This document shows positions 57,724 through 64,000 of a stretch of DNA of 64,000 bases, piece after piece. Under the pieces are notes generated by a model. The model ran no database searches, was not told where the DNA came from, and saw only the letters and a program-made list of their open reading frames with translations. Numbering within the stretch: position 1 is the first letter of the stretch; each line of letters begins with the position of its first letter. The DNA comes from Nitrospirota bacterium (GTDB taxonomy: Bacteria > Nitrospirota > UBA9217). The stretch is from contig DATIZR010000043.1 in assembly GCA_035516965.1 (NCBI GenBank), positions 30,576 through 94,575 on the forward strand. The letters run 5' to 3'. Position numbers and translations under genes: made by a program.

Positions 57724-58095
57724 TTAGAGCAGAATCGCCAGGAACGAAAGGCCCGTGCCCTGAAGCGCCGTGTCGATGAATGCGCCTGACACCGCCTTGG
57801 TGACGAGGCTGAAGGCCGTCGCGGTGGCCCGGTGGATCACCTGATCGTTGGTGACCGCTTTTTCGGGATGATAGAATCCCGCACGCTCCAGACTGCGCAG
57901 GATGTCCTGGTGGTCGATCTCCCGAGGATCGTAGTGGATCAGAAGGCTGCCGGTCGTGGCGTTGAAATCCGCCGTACCGATCCCGTGCCCCATGTCCACC
58001 AGCGACCTCTGCACCTCATAATGCACCGCCTTGTTCTTGAACGAGGGATGCTTTACCCTCAACCTGCCCGGAACATTGTGGACATAACAACTCAT
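57724..58095 (-). CDS. HMA_2-domain protein
   Basis: A 123-residue protein with an HMA_2 domain (PGRLRVKHP, FNATTGSLLIHYD) lacking CxxC, and a C-terminal hydrophobic stretch (95-120). It follows the zinc-ribbon gene by 12 bp and shares its PHO-box promoter. It is one of three HMA_2-like domains in the window. Confidence 0.82.
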   Translation of the reverse strand: MSCYVHNVPGRLRVKHPSFKNKAVHYEVQRSLVDMGHGIGTADFNATTGSLLIHYDPREIDHQDILRSLERAGFYHPEKAVTNDQVIHRATATAFSLVTKAVSGAFIDTALQGTGLSFLAILL

Positions 58096-58107
58096 AGACT
58101 GGCCTCC

Positions 58108-58377
58108 TTATACGGGAACTGAGGTATAGGTCCTGCACTCGGGATACCCGGAACACCGGAATCGGAGCACTTTTTTATCGTGCCGGTACAGGTGCATGAT
58201 CTCACCGCAAGAGGGGCAGATCGGACGGCTCGCAGGCGGCGATGCCTTCTCGCTGAGTACGAACTGCCTGCCACAGATCACGCATCTGAGGCGCTGTTTT
58301 CCCGTGTGGATGTGCCCGTAGCGGTATACTGCTTCAGAACTGCATGCCGGACACTTGAGCTTGACGGAAGTCCCCAT
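58108..58377 (-). CDS. double zinc-ribbon protein
   Basis: An 89-residue protein with two zinc ribbons: CPAC ... CVIC (transposase/IS1-InsA-like) and CPSC ... CSGYPEC (topoisomerase C4-type). It probably binds nucleic acid. There is no transposase body, so it is not a mobile-element remnant. A four-repeat PHO-box promoter drives it. Confidence 0.85.
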   Translation of the reverse strand: MGTSVKLKCPACSSEAVYRYGHIHTGKQRLRCVICGRQFVLSEKASPPASRPICPSCGEIMHLYRHDKKVLRFRCSGYPECRTYTSVPV

Positions 58378-58406
58378 TCGAGAATCGCCCCTCCCCGTAC
58401 GATCAT

Positions 58407-58460
58407 AGTTTACAAAAACCGTGTTACGGGAATGTGACGGTAATGTTACAATTGCGTTAC
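58407..58460 (-). promoter_or_regulatory. four-repeat PHO-box promoter
   Basis: On the - strand GTAAC (58456), GTAAC (58445), GTCAC (58434) and GTAAC (58423) lie in perfect 11-bp steps. Ten nt later is TAAACT (58407-58412). It drives the zinc-ribbon/HMA_2 pair. Confidence 0.8.
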
Positions 58461-58509
58461 AGGAGAGGGTGTCTTTTGATGACGCTAACGGAGCCTGCTA
58501 TCTTCTGTA

Positions 58510-58716
58510 TCATCCCCGCAATATCTTGGCGAGAAAGAGCGGACAGCGGTCGAAATCTTCCGTGTCGCAATGGATCGACTTTTTCCGGTTATCGACGACC
58601 ACCGCCATCACCGAAGCGGAGCACAGTAAATTATGCGCCGGCCGGTACGGGCAGGCCAGATTGCGATTGTCGGGGAGAATTCTTGATCCCTGCACAGAAA
58701 CGAGAACGCTTGTCAT
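58510..58716 (-). CDS. small cysteine-rich protein under PHO control
   Basis: A 68-residue protein with spaced cysteines (ACPY, LLC, HC, DRCPLF) and no helix. AAGGAGGT lies at the right distance from ATG 58716, and a PHO-box promoter is directly upstream. The Cys-x-x pattern resembles small proteins of unknown role in Nitrospirota-like genomes, so metal or Fe-S binding is possible. I could not name a family. Confidence 0.68.
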   Translation of the reverse strand: MTSVLVSVQGSRILPDNRNLACPYRPAHNLLCSASVMAVVVDNRKKSIHCDTEDFDRCPLFLAKILRG

Positions 58717-58735
58717 GAGCACCTCCTTGGCAAAC

Positions 58736-58767
58736 ACTCTAGCACACGAATATTACAGGAGCGTTAC
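58736..58767 (-). promoter_or_regulatory. PHO-box promoter of the Cys-rich protein
   Basis: On the - strand GTAAC (58763-58767) and GTAAT (58752-58756) are 11 bp apart, with TAGAGT (58736-58741) 10 nt on. The predicted start is only about 13 nt before the ATG. Confidence 0.72.
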
Positions 58768-58986
58768 GACGGCACCGTTCCCCACGGTCTGGTGTTCTTC
58801 ACCGGCTCGGGGATGTCCCTGTGCTACGTATCATATTCCGTAATGTCTCTGCCTTAGCGAACTTCCTTCAAGCCATACTGAGTGAAACCGAAAAGGCAGG
58901 AAGAGTGAAAAGGATACGATGGGGAAAGAGCAGACTCGGTCCTCGGCGATGCGGTTGCCAAGGACTCGAGTCAGAGGTGAATTCCA

Positions 58987-59175
58987 GTGTCAAAGAGACC
59001 GGTTGTAGATGAAGACCTGTGCATCGGCTGCGGCCACTGCGCCGAGGTCTGTCCCAAGGTTTTCGAGCTGATCGATGACAAGTCGAACGTGATTGGCCCG
59101 GAGCAGTGCTGGGCGTGCAACTGCCAGGAAGCGATCGACGCCTGCCCGGTTCAGGCGATAAGCTGGGAGGAGTAG
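58987..59175 (+). CDS. ferredoxin-like 4Fe-4S protein
   Basis: A 62-residue ferredoxin with CIGCGHCAEVCP as a complete cluster motif and a second, irregular set (CWACNC ... CP). One [4Fe-4S] cluster is certain; a second is doubtful. GTG 58987 follows CAGAGGTG. It stands alone and should serve as an electron carrier. Confidence 0.88.
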   Translation: MSKRPVVDEDLCIGCGHCAEVCPKVFELIDDKSNVIGPEQCWACNCQEAIDACPVQAISWEE

Positions 59176-59518
59176 GATCCAAGCGGCCAGTCACGAGAGG
59201 ATTTGACCCGGGATGGGACTCGCAGCTATTTGTGGGCATCATCTAGGAGTGATGGTTTCGCAAAAGTCCCCATTGCTGTCATTGCGAGGAGCGGAGCGAC
59301 GCGGCAATCTCGAATTATCAGGCAGATACGCATTGGGGGATTGCTTCGCTGCGCTCGCTATCATGAGTTATTATCGGGAAAGAAAAAACCTGCGTGGTTC
59401 GTTCAACGGGGAACTGACAGGCGCACACTTCAGATAGAGCGAAATGAAAAGGGAATGACCGATAGTAGCACTTGTTGCCTTCATCCCGCAGAGATGGGCT
59501 TTTTACACCATAATCAGG
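59176..59518. other. noncoding gap with an interspersed repeat
   Basis: This gap contains the repeat at 59278-59362. Open frames overlap it but have no ribosome site. No other element was seen. Confidence 0.6.
59278..59362. repeat. GTCATTGCGAGGAGCGGAGCGACGCGG palindromic interspersed repeat
   Basis: The left arm GTCATTGCGAGGAGCGGAGC... (59278-59309) and the right arm GATTGCTTCGCTGCGCTCGCTAT (59339-59361) form a long imperfect palindrome. Such CATTGCGAG repeats are widespread between genes in many bacteria and resemble non-autonomous elements. Confidence 0.7.
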
Positions 59519-59812
59519 TCAAGACGCATTGAGTTGCATCGGAAGAAATTGAATCCCGGCATGGCAGGTCGTATCATCCAGTTCTTTGCTCCACACGAGC
59601 ACTCCGTTTGTGTACCCGCCTTTCCCGTCCTTGATGATGACATAACCCGGCTCAAGGGTGCCATGCGCAATGATTCCCAATCCTCTTTCGCCGATATTGG
59701 TTACATCGGCTACGATGTCAATGTTCTCCTCTTTTTCAAAGGGGATGATGGTCAAAGTAAGCTTGCCTTGCTGTTTCACCGGATGGCGTAAATTTTGTCT
59801 CTGATCCGTCAT
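59519..59812 (-). CDS. PilZ-domain protein
   Basis: A 97-residue PilZ-like protein with the N-terminal LRHPVK (a reduced RxxxR) and NIGERGLGI (NxSxxG variant). It may bind cyclic di-GMP, although the arginines are incomplete. It stands alone. A weak PHO-like pair (59900-59915) lies about 90 bp upstream. Confidence 0.75.
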   Translation of the reverse strand: MTDQRQNLRHPVKQQGKLTLTIIPFEKEENIDIVADVTNIGERGLGIIAHGTLEPGYVIIKDGKGGYTNGVLVWSKELDDTTCHAGIQFLPMQLNAS

Positions 59813-59982
59813 AGATTTATCCTTCCTCTGCGGGCATTAAAAAAACAATCTGTAAAAAAACCGCTCTATTATACTATACGAAAATCTGCAACTTCATTTA
59901 TTACAATTATATCACTTAACCGTATCGGGTGCTCAACAGAGTGGCCGGATTCGGCCGGGCAGTTACAAACAGAGGTCAGCTG

Positions 59983-60786
59983 TCAGAAGTAGTACGTGTA
60001 TCCGATGTTCACGGAAAAATTCGACACCTTGATATCATACGTATCCCCGTAGATGCGGGGAGCGGCGTACGTCACGACGATCCCGAAGTGATGCCACCGG
60101 GCCTCGAGAAAATCGCTCAGCGCAAGCCTTGGCGCATAGGATTTGTTTGCGGTGTAAACTATCTCGCCGGGTATCTGTGAGCCGGACAACTGTACGGTGC
60201 CCGAATAGGTGGCAGCGCCGAGACCGGCCCCGACCCCCAGCCTCACGAATTTTCCCTTGTACCGGTGCTCTCCCCACTGATAGAACAGCGTCGGCACGGC
60301 ATAGATCATCTGCCCGGATATGTGCGTGCCGAGGTTGACGAACTCATTCCGGCTGATCTCCTGTTCTCCCATGTCGAAATTAACGTAGTTGACCATGAAC
60401 GAATATCCGAAGTTCGAATCCTTGAAAAAGGACGACGCGGTGCTGTAGCTCAGGAAGATCGCCGACGTATCCCGCTGTGCCATGGTGGCAGAAGCTCCGT
60501 CGCTTTTTCGGTTGATCTTAAGGTCCGTTTCGAGGATGCCATATCCCACGGTTATATGGGCTTCGTCGGTCACGCTGTTCCACAGCCAGGCCCAGAACCC
60601 GTTTTCCTGCTTACCCGTTTCGGCATCATTGCCGGCAGCATGCGGTGTTGGGTTGTCGTTCGCGTTCAGGGAGACGGTGACTGCGCTCTCCTCGAGGAGG
60701 TCGGATTGCGCCCGGGAAAGGCCCGGGGCGAGAAAAAGGACAGGCAGGACCGTGACAATAAGGGCGATGCAACATCGGACAGGCAT
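59983..60786 (-). CDS. outer-membrane beta-barrel-like protein
   Basis: A 267-residue protein with a signal peptide (cleavage near SRAQ) and alternating aromatic-rich beta strands. It ends with Phe (YTYYF), the BAM recognition signature. No named family is recognised. GGGGGAG precedes ATG 60786; the longer upstream frame is not used. Confidence 0.8.
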   Translation of the reverse strand: MPVRCCIALIVTVLPVLFLAPGLSRAQSDLLEESAVTVSLNANDNPTPHAAGNDAETGKQENGFWAWLWNSVTDEAHITVGYGILETDLKINRKSDGASATMAQRDTSAIFLSYSTASSFFKDSNFGYSFMVNYVNFDMGEQEISRNEFVNLGTHISGQMIYAVPTLFYQWGEHRYKGKFVRLGVGAGLGAATYSGTVQLSGSQIPGEIVYTANKSYAPRLALSDFLEARWHHFGIVVTYAAPRIYGDTYDIKVSNFSVNIGYTYYF

Positions 60787-61149
60787 AGAATGAACTCCCC
60801 CGGGAGGGAAAGGATCCACCGCGCACGGTCGTGACAAGCATATCATCGCCTTCCGGATTTGTAAAGCGAAGAGACAGTGCGCCATTTCCCGTTTGTCAAA
60901 GAGGCGGGGCTCTGCTATCATTGCGGTAATGAACGCTTGGTTTGCGAGAGACCGGCACGTGAAGCAGTACCCGTTCAATTGCGGCTATCCGGTGCGGAAG
61001 GATCAACAAGTGAAAACGACGCTGCACAACGCCGCGCCAGCCACTCTGGTCGGTGCAGTCCCAAAAGACGCAATCAGAATAGCGCGGTTAAGCAGATCAA
61101 GCTATTTACTGCCGCCATGCCATCGTAACCATCAAGGAGGAACGCGCAC
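60787..61149. other. noncoding gap upstream of the AI-2E transporter gene
   Basis: This 363-bp gap contains the sigma-70-like promoter at 60893-60921 (+). A 73-codon frame starts at 60929, right after it, without a ribosome site and without resemblance to known families; I do not call it. Confidence 0.5.
60893..60921 (+). promoter_or_regulatory. sigma-70-like promoter
   Basis: TTGTCA (60893-60898) and TATCAT (60916-60921) are separated by 17 bp on the + strand, reading to the AI-2E transporter gene with a 220-nt leader. Confidence 0.5.
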
Positions 61150-62238
61150 ATGAAAGCGAAGACACCCTTTTCCCTCGATGTCACCCATACGACCCTGGCG
61201 GTGCTTTTCATCGGGATGCTAATTGTATCAAGCTTCTGGATCTTGCAGCCCTTCCTCGTAGCCCTTACCTGGGCTTCCATTATCGCTGTAGCCACATGGC
61301 CGGTCCTGCTAAAGCTCCAGGCGATGCTTGGCGGCCGGCGGGGACTCGCCGTGACTGTGATGACGCTGATGATCCTGCTCGTTGTCCTCGTCCCGGTAAC
61401 ATTCGCCATATTTACGATCGTCAGGAATTCTGAAAACATATCGGCACAGGTCAGATCGTTTGATTCGATGCCCCTGCCGATGCCGCCGGAGTGGGTCAAA
61501 CACATTCCGCTTAAAGGTGAGAAGATCGCCGATCGATGGAAGGAGGTGGCAGCGCTCACCCCCGAGGAGCGGTCGGCCATGCTGACGCCGTACGCGCAAA
61601 AGTCGCTGCAGTGGTTCGCGGAAAAGGCAGGTAGCTTCGGAATAACGATGCTTCATTTTCTTCTGACCGCGATCATCGCGGCGATCCTGTTTGCGAATGG
61701 AGAGGTCGTCCGGGAAGGGATCCTGCGTTTTGCCCGGCGCTTGGCCGGAAAGCAAGGTGAGGAGGTCGCCATTCTCGCCGCAAAGGCCGTGCGGGGCGTC
61801 GTGTTGGGCGTCGTCGTCACCGCGCTCATCCAGGCGGCCATAGGGGCCATCGGACTGTTCATCACCGGCGTGCCCGCTGCGGCCCTGCTGACTGCGGTGA
61901 TGTTGATCCTCTGCATCGCACAGATCGGACCACTCTTGGTGCTGATCCCGTCGATCATCTGGCTCTACTCAACCGGACAGCCGGTATGGGGGACGATCCT
62001 TCTCGTTATTTCGCTTATCGCCGGCACCATTGACAATGTCATACGGCCCTTCCTTATCAGGAAGGGGGCTGATCTTCCGCTCTTGGTAATCTTTACCGGG
62101 GTCATCGGCGGTCTCACCGCTTTCGGCATAATCGGCCTCTTCATCGGCCCGGTCATTCTTGCGGTCACCTACACGCTGCTCAAGGCATGGGTTACCGGCA
62201 GTGTGCAGGAGGACGAGGCAGGTTCAAGTACTGAGTGA
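61150..62238 (+). CDS. AI-2E family transporter
   Basis: A 362-residue protein with about eight membrane helices of the AI-2E exporter superfamily (YdiK-like). It has GxxxP near the N-terminus and IAGTIDNVIRPFLI toward the C-terminal end. Substrate is unknown; relatives export autoinducer-2 or act in Na+/H+ exchange. The Shine-Dalgarno AAGGAGG precedes the ATG. Confidence 0.9.
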   Translation: MKAKTPFSLDVTHTTLAVLFIGMLIVSSFWILQPFLVALTWASIIAVATWPVLLKLQAMLGGRRGLAVTVMTLMILLVVLVPVTFAIFTIVRNSENISAQVRSFDSMPLPMPPEWVKHIPLKGEKIADRWKEVAALTPEERSAMLTPYAQKSLQWFAEKAGSFGITMLHFLLTAIIAAILFANGEVVREGILRFARRLAGKQGEEVAILAAKAVRGVVLGVVVTALIQAAIGAIGLFITGVPAAALLTAVMLILCIAQIGPLLVLIPSIIWLYSTGQPVWGTILLVISLIAGTIDNVIRPFLIRKGADLPLLVIFTGVIGGLTAFGIIGLFIGPVILAVTYTLLKAWVTGSVQEDEAGSSTE

Positions 62239-62416
62239 AAGGTCCTTCGCAAGAGGGAACATGAGCGCGGAACCGGAGAACAAACCTCAGATGAAAATTA
62301 GTGACATTGAAGCTTTCTGCGGCGAGTTGCCGGGTCAGCGTCCGTTCCGGAATTCATCGTATCCGTATCATTCATGTTCATGTTTCAGTCTTTCATCCCG
62401 CTTTAAGAAAATTTTC

Positions 62417-63112
62417 TTACTTTCCAGCACGCCGCGTTTCGATCTCCAGGGTGACCAGCCGCGCGAGCAAAATCGCGGGATAGAGCTGTCCGATCAGCGC
62501 CTCGAGCATTACGAGGGAGCGGACCAGCGGGTGGACAGCCGTGATGTCACCGAACCCGACTGTCGTCATCGTTACGATACTGAAATAATAGAACGCTTCA
62601 CCGCTTGAGGCCGCGGCTCGCGACCAGCCCCCGGGCATGCTGAACGCTCCCGGCGCAAGCTCCTCGGCGAGGCTGTAGAGGAAGGCGAAGAGCATCGCGA
62701 TCAAGAGATATAAGGCGATCGCTCCCCGGATCCTGTGAGCGGTCACCGGCCCATCGCGTGACACCTGAAGAAAGACAACATACACCAGCGCTGATAGGGA
62801 GAAAAAGGTAAATATCGTATCGCCCGTGATCAGCCAGGGGGCCTCCACAACAAACGCAGCAGACTTGAACAGGATGGTCCCGGCGACGAAGGCAATCCAT
62901 ATCCAGCGAAGCGCCCTCTGCCTCACCATCGTAAGGAATCCGGCAAGCAACGCAAGGGATAGAAAAAGGACTGAGAAGACGGAGAAGACGTGACTGAGAA
63001 ATCTCACCGGGGTAAGGATAAAGAGATGGAGCACCAGGAGCAGAAGCATCACCGTGAGACTCCGCTCCTCGGTCCAGAAGCCTATGACGCGGGAAAGCAT
63101 GCTTCCTGGCAT
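62417..63112 (-). CDS. two-helix potassium channel (pore-loop ion channel)
   Basis: A 231-residue protein with several N-terminal helices and a C-terminal pore: TVGFGD filter (about 205) flanked by two helices. It should conduct K+ as a tetramer. There is no RCK domain. AAAGGTGG sets ATG 63112. It faces the AI-2E gene tail-to-tail across 178 bp. Confidence 0.88.
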   Translation of the reverse strand: MPGSMLSRVIGFWTEERSLTVMLLLLVLHLFILTPVRFLSHVFSVFSVLFLSLALLAGFLTMVRQRALRWIWIAFVAGTILFKSAAFVVEAPWLITGDTIFTFFSLSALVYVVFLQVSRDGPVTAHRIRGAIALYLLIAMLFAFLYSLAEELAPGAFSMPGGWSRAAASSGEAFYYFSIVTMTTVGFGDITAVHPLVRSLVMLEALIGQLYPAILLARLVTLEIETRRAGK

Positions 63113-63733
63113 CGGTCCACCTTTCTGCAGGGTAACTATCCGCTGCCTCCAAGGCATTCTATTGCTTTATACCCTCGGCGCCACGCGCCTCCTGCTTCAG
63201 CTCCGTCCGCTCGTTTCGTCGGATCCGATCCGACGCTGGAATCCCTCAGAGGACATCGTATTGAGTACGTATTCAACAAGGAAACGGCTAAAGTTTATCA
63301 TTACGGTCTGTTAACGTCAAATTGAAAGCAATTGAAAACAAGCTGTATTCTTTGGAAAGAAGCTTGGTGAACGTTCAGCGAGGATGCCAAGGCGCCCAGA
63401 CCTCTCATTCAAGCTCTTGCAGGTGAGATTCGATCCTTTTTTATGCAAGGAGGACACTGGTACGACAGCGTTCGACATATGTCAGCCTTAAGTATGAATC
63501 AGGCTTAAAGAGAAACGAGAACAATGTCTGATATAATCTATGAAGCATTTGATCCTGAACTAATCACAGGACAATAAAGGGTTATTCATGAAAAAAAACG
63601 AGCGAAGTGCAGGCCTCGATCGCCCTTGAAAGCATCTTCCTCCTTGGCCTCACCGCCAGCGGAAGGTTCTCAAGGTAAGAGGCCATACCCCGCAGTTTCT
63701 GCGTGTCAAACACATTTGAAGAAGGGCCTTGAC
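63113..63733. other. noncoding gap before the ROK gene
   Basis: This 621-bp gap contains no frame of convincing coding potential. A TATAAT (63532-63537) lacks a fitting -35. A degenerate GCCAAGGCGCCCAGACC word (63388-63404) recalls the 28.5-kb repeat. Confidence 0.5.
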
Positions 63734-64000
63734 ATGAAGGTGCTGGTCATCGACATCGGCGGGAACAGTGTTAAGCTCCTTGTCACCGGCAAGACGGAGC
63801 CGCGAAAGTTCCCATCAGGGCCTGCGTTAACACCGCGCCGGATGGTGGCCGCAGCACTGAAACTGACCGAGGACTGGGATTACGACGCAGTCTCGATCGG
63901 CTTTCCCGGACGTGTCCGTGAGGGCCGGCCTGTTGCGGAACCGGTAAACCTCGGCCGCGGCTGGATCAGGTTCGATTACGCAAAGGCCTTCGGCGTCCCC
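63734..64000 (+). CDS. ROK-family polyphosphate glucokinase-like kinase (partial at window end)
   Basis: The first 89 codons of a ROK kinase, cut by the window edge. The ATP-binding loop DIGGNSVKLL starts at residue 7 and SIGFPGRV follows. The RKFPSGP-LTPRRMV pattern resembles inorganic polyphosphate-dependent glucokinases, which phosphorylate glucose using polyphosphate. Polyphosphate use would fit the phosphate theme, but the active site is out of view. Confidence 0.78.
   Translation, partial: MKVLVIDIGGNSVKLLVTGKTEPRKFPSGPALTPRRMVAAALKLTEDWDYDAVSIGFPGRVREGRPVAEPVNLGRGWIRFDYAKAFGVP

Noticed and set aside
59884..59915. ATTAC/ATCAC pair 11 bp apart upstream of the PilZ gene
   Set aside because: The -10 (GCAGAT) is poor and the match is partial.
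60929..61150. 73-codon frame right after the promoter at 60.9 kb
   Set aside because: It would be leaderless, with no recognisable family and irregular composition.

Overview
The window comes from a Gram-negative bacterium of roughly 58-60% GC. It has a lipid A 4-amino-4-deoxy-L-arabinose pathway, lipoproteins, an outer-membrane beta-barrel, RodZ and MutL with an endonuclease motif. Gene content and the interspersed repeats look like an uncultivated Nitrospirota or former-deltaproteobacterial lineage, but no rRNA or strong marker is present, so the phylum is an inference. I saw no tRNA, rRNA, CRISPR, insertion sequence or prophage.

Layout. (1) 0-5.6 kb, + strand: aspartate-family amino acid genes. 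A JAMM peptidase, a ThiS-like sulfur carrier and a NIL protein precede an alkaline-phosphatase-fold putative homoserine kinase, aspartate kinase and citramalate synthase. (2) 5.6-21.5 kb, + strand: housekeeping genes, namely RseC-like, an EF-G paralogue, three M16 peptidases, dut, mutL, a rhodanese lipoprotein, miaA, hfq, mtnP, a PfkB kinase, a proline-rich protein, a TPR lipoprotein and RodZ. It ends at a 13-bp bidirectional hairpin. (3) 21.6-27.5 kb, - strand: Mut7-C, CopA, GcvT and MtnA. (4) 27.6-34.8 kb, - strand: an almost complete arn operon with ArnA split into two genes. (5) 35-39.6 kb, - strand: pstS-pstC-pstA-pstB-phoU with an intercistronic terminator after pstS. (6) 39.7-49.7 kb, - strand: sensor proteins, membrane-lipid genes (a flippase-like protein, an OlsF-like acyltransferase and a GT21 glycosyltransferase), a PHP hydrolase, a GH1 glycosidase and PsiE. 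(7) 50.2-57.6 kb, + strand: an unusual cluster of DUF5132, HMA_2, a 22-residue-repeat protein, a calcium-type P-ATPase fused to an HMA_2-like domain, a divergent SAM synthetase, a CDF protein that has lost most of its metal site, and DUF3562. (8) 57.7-64 kb: HMA_2, a zinc-ribbon protein, a small Cys-rich protein, a ferredoxin, PilZ, an outer-membrane protein, an AI-2E transporter, a K+ channel and the start of a polyphosphate-glucokinase-like ROK gene.

The most coherent new signal is a phosphate-starvation regulon between 38 and 59 kb. Six - strand promoters (pstS, psiE, a PHP hydrolase, a 92-aa orphan, a zinc-ribbon/HMA_2 operon and a 68-aa Cys-rich protein) share GTAAC-like pentamers repeated every 11 bp, exactly 10 nt upstream of a -10 element. 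This ties uncharacterised small proteins to phosphate limitation. The neighbouring cluster 50.2-57.6 kb is the best candidate for an undescribed membrane or metal system.
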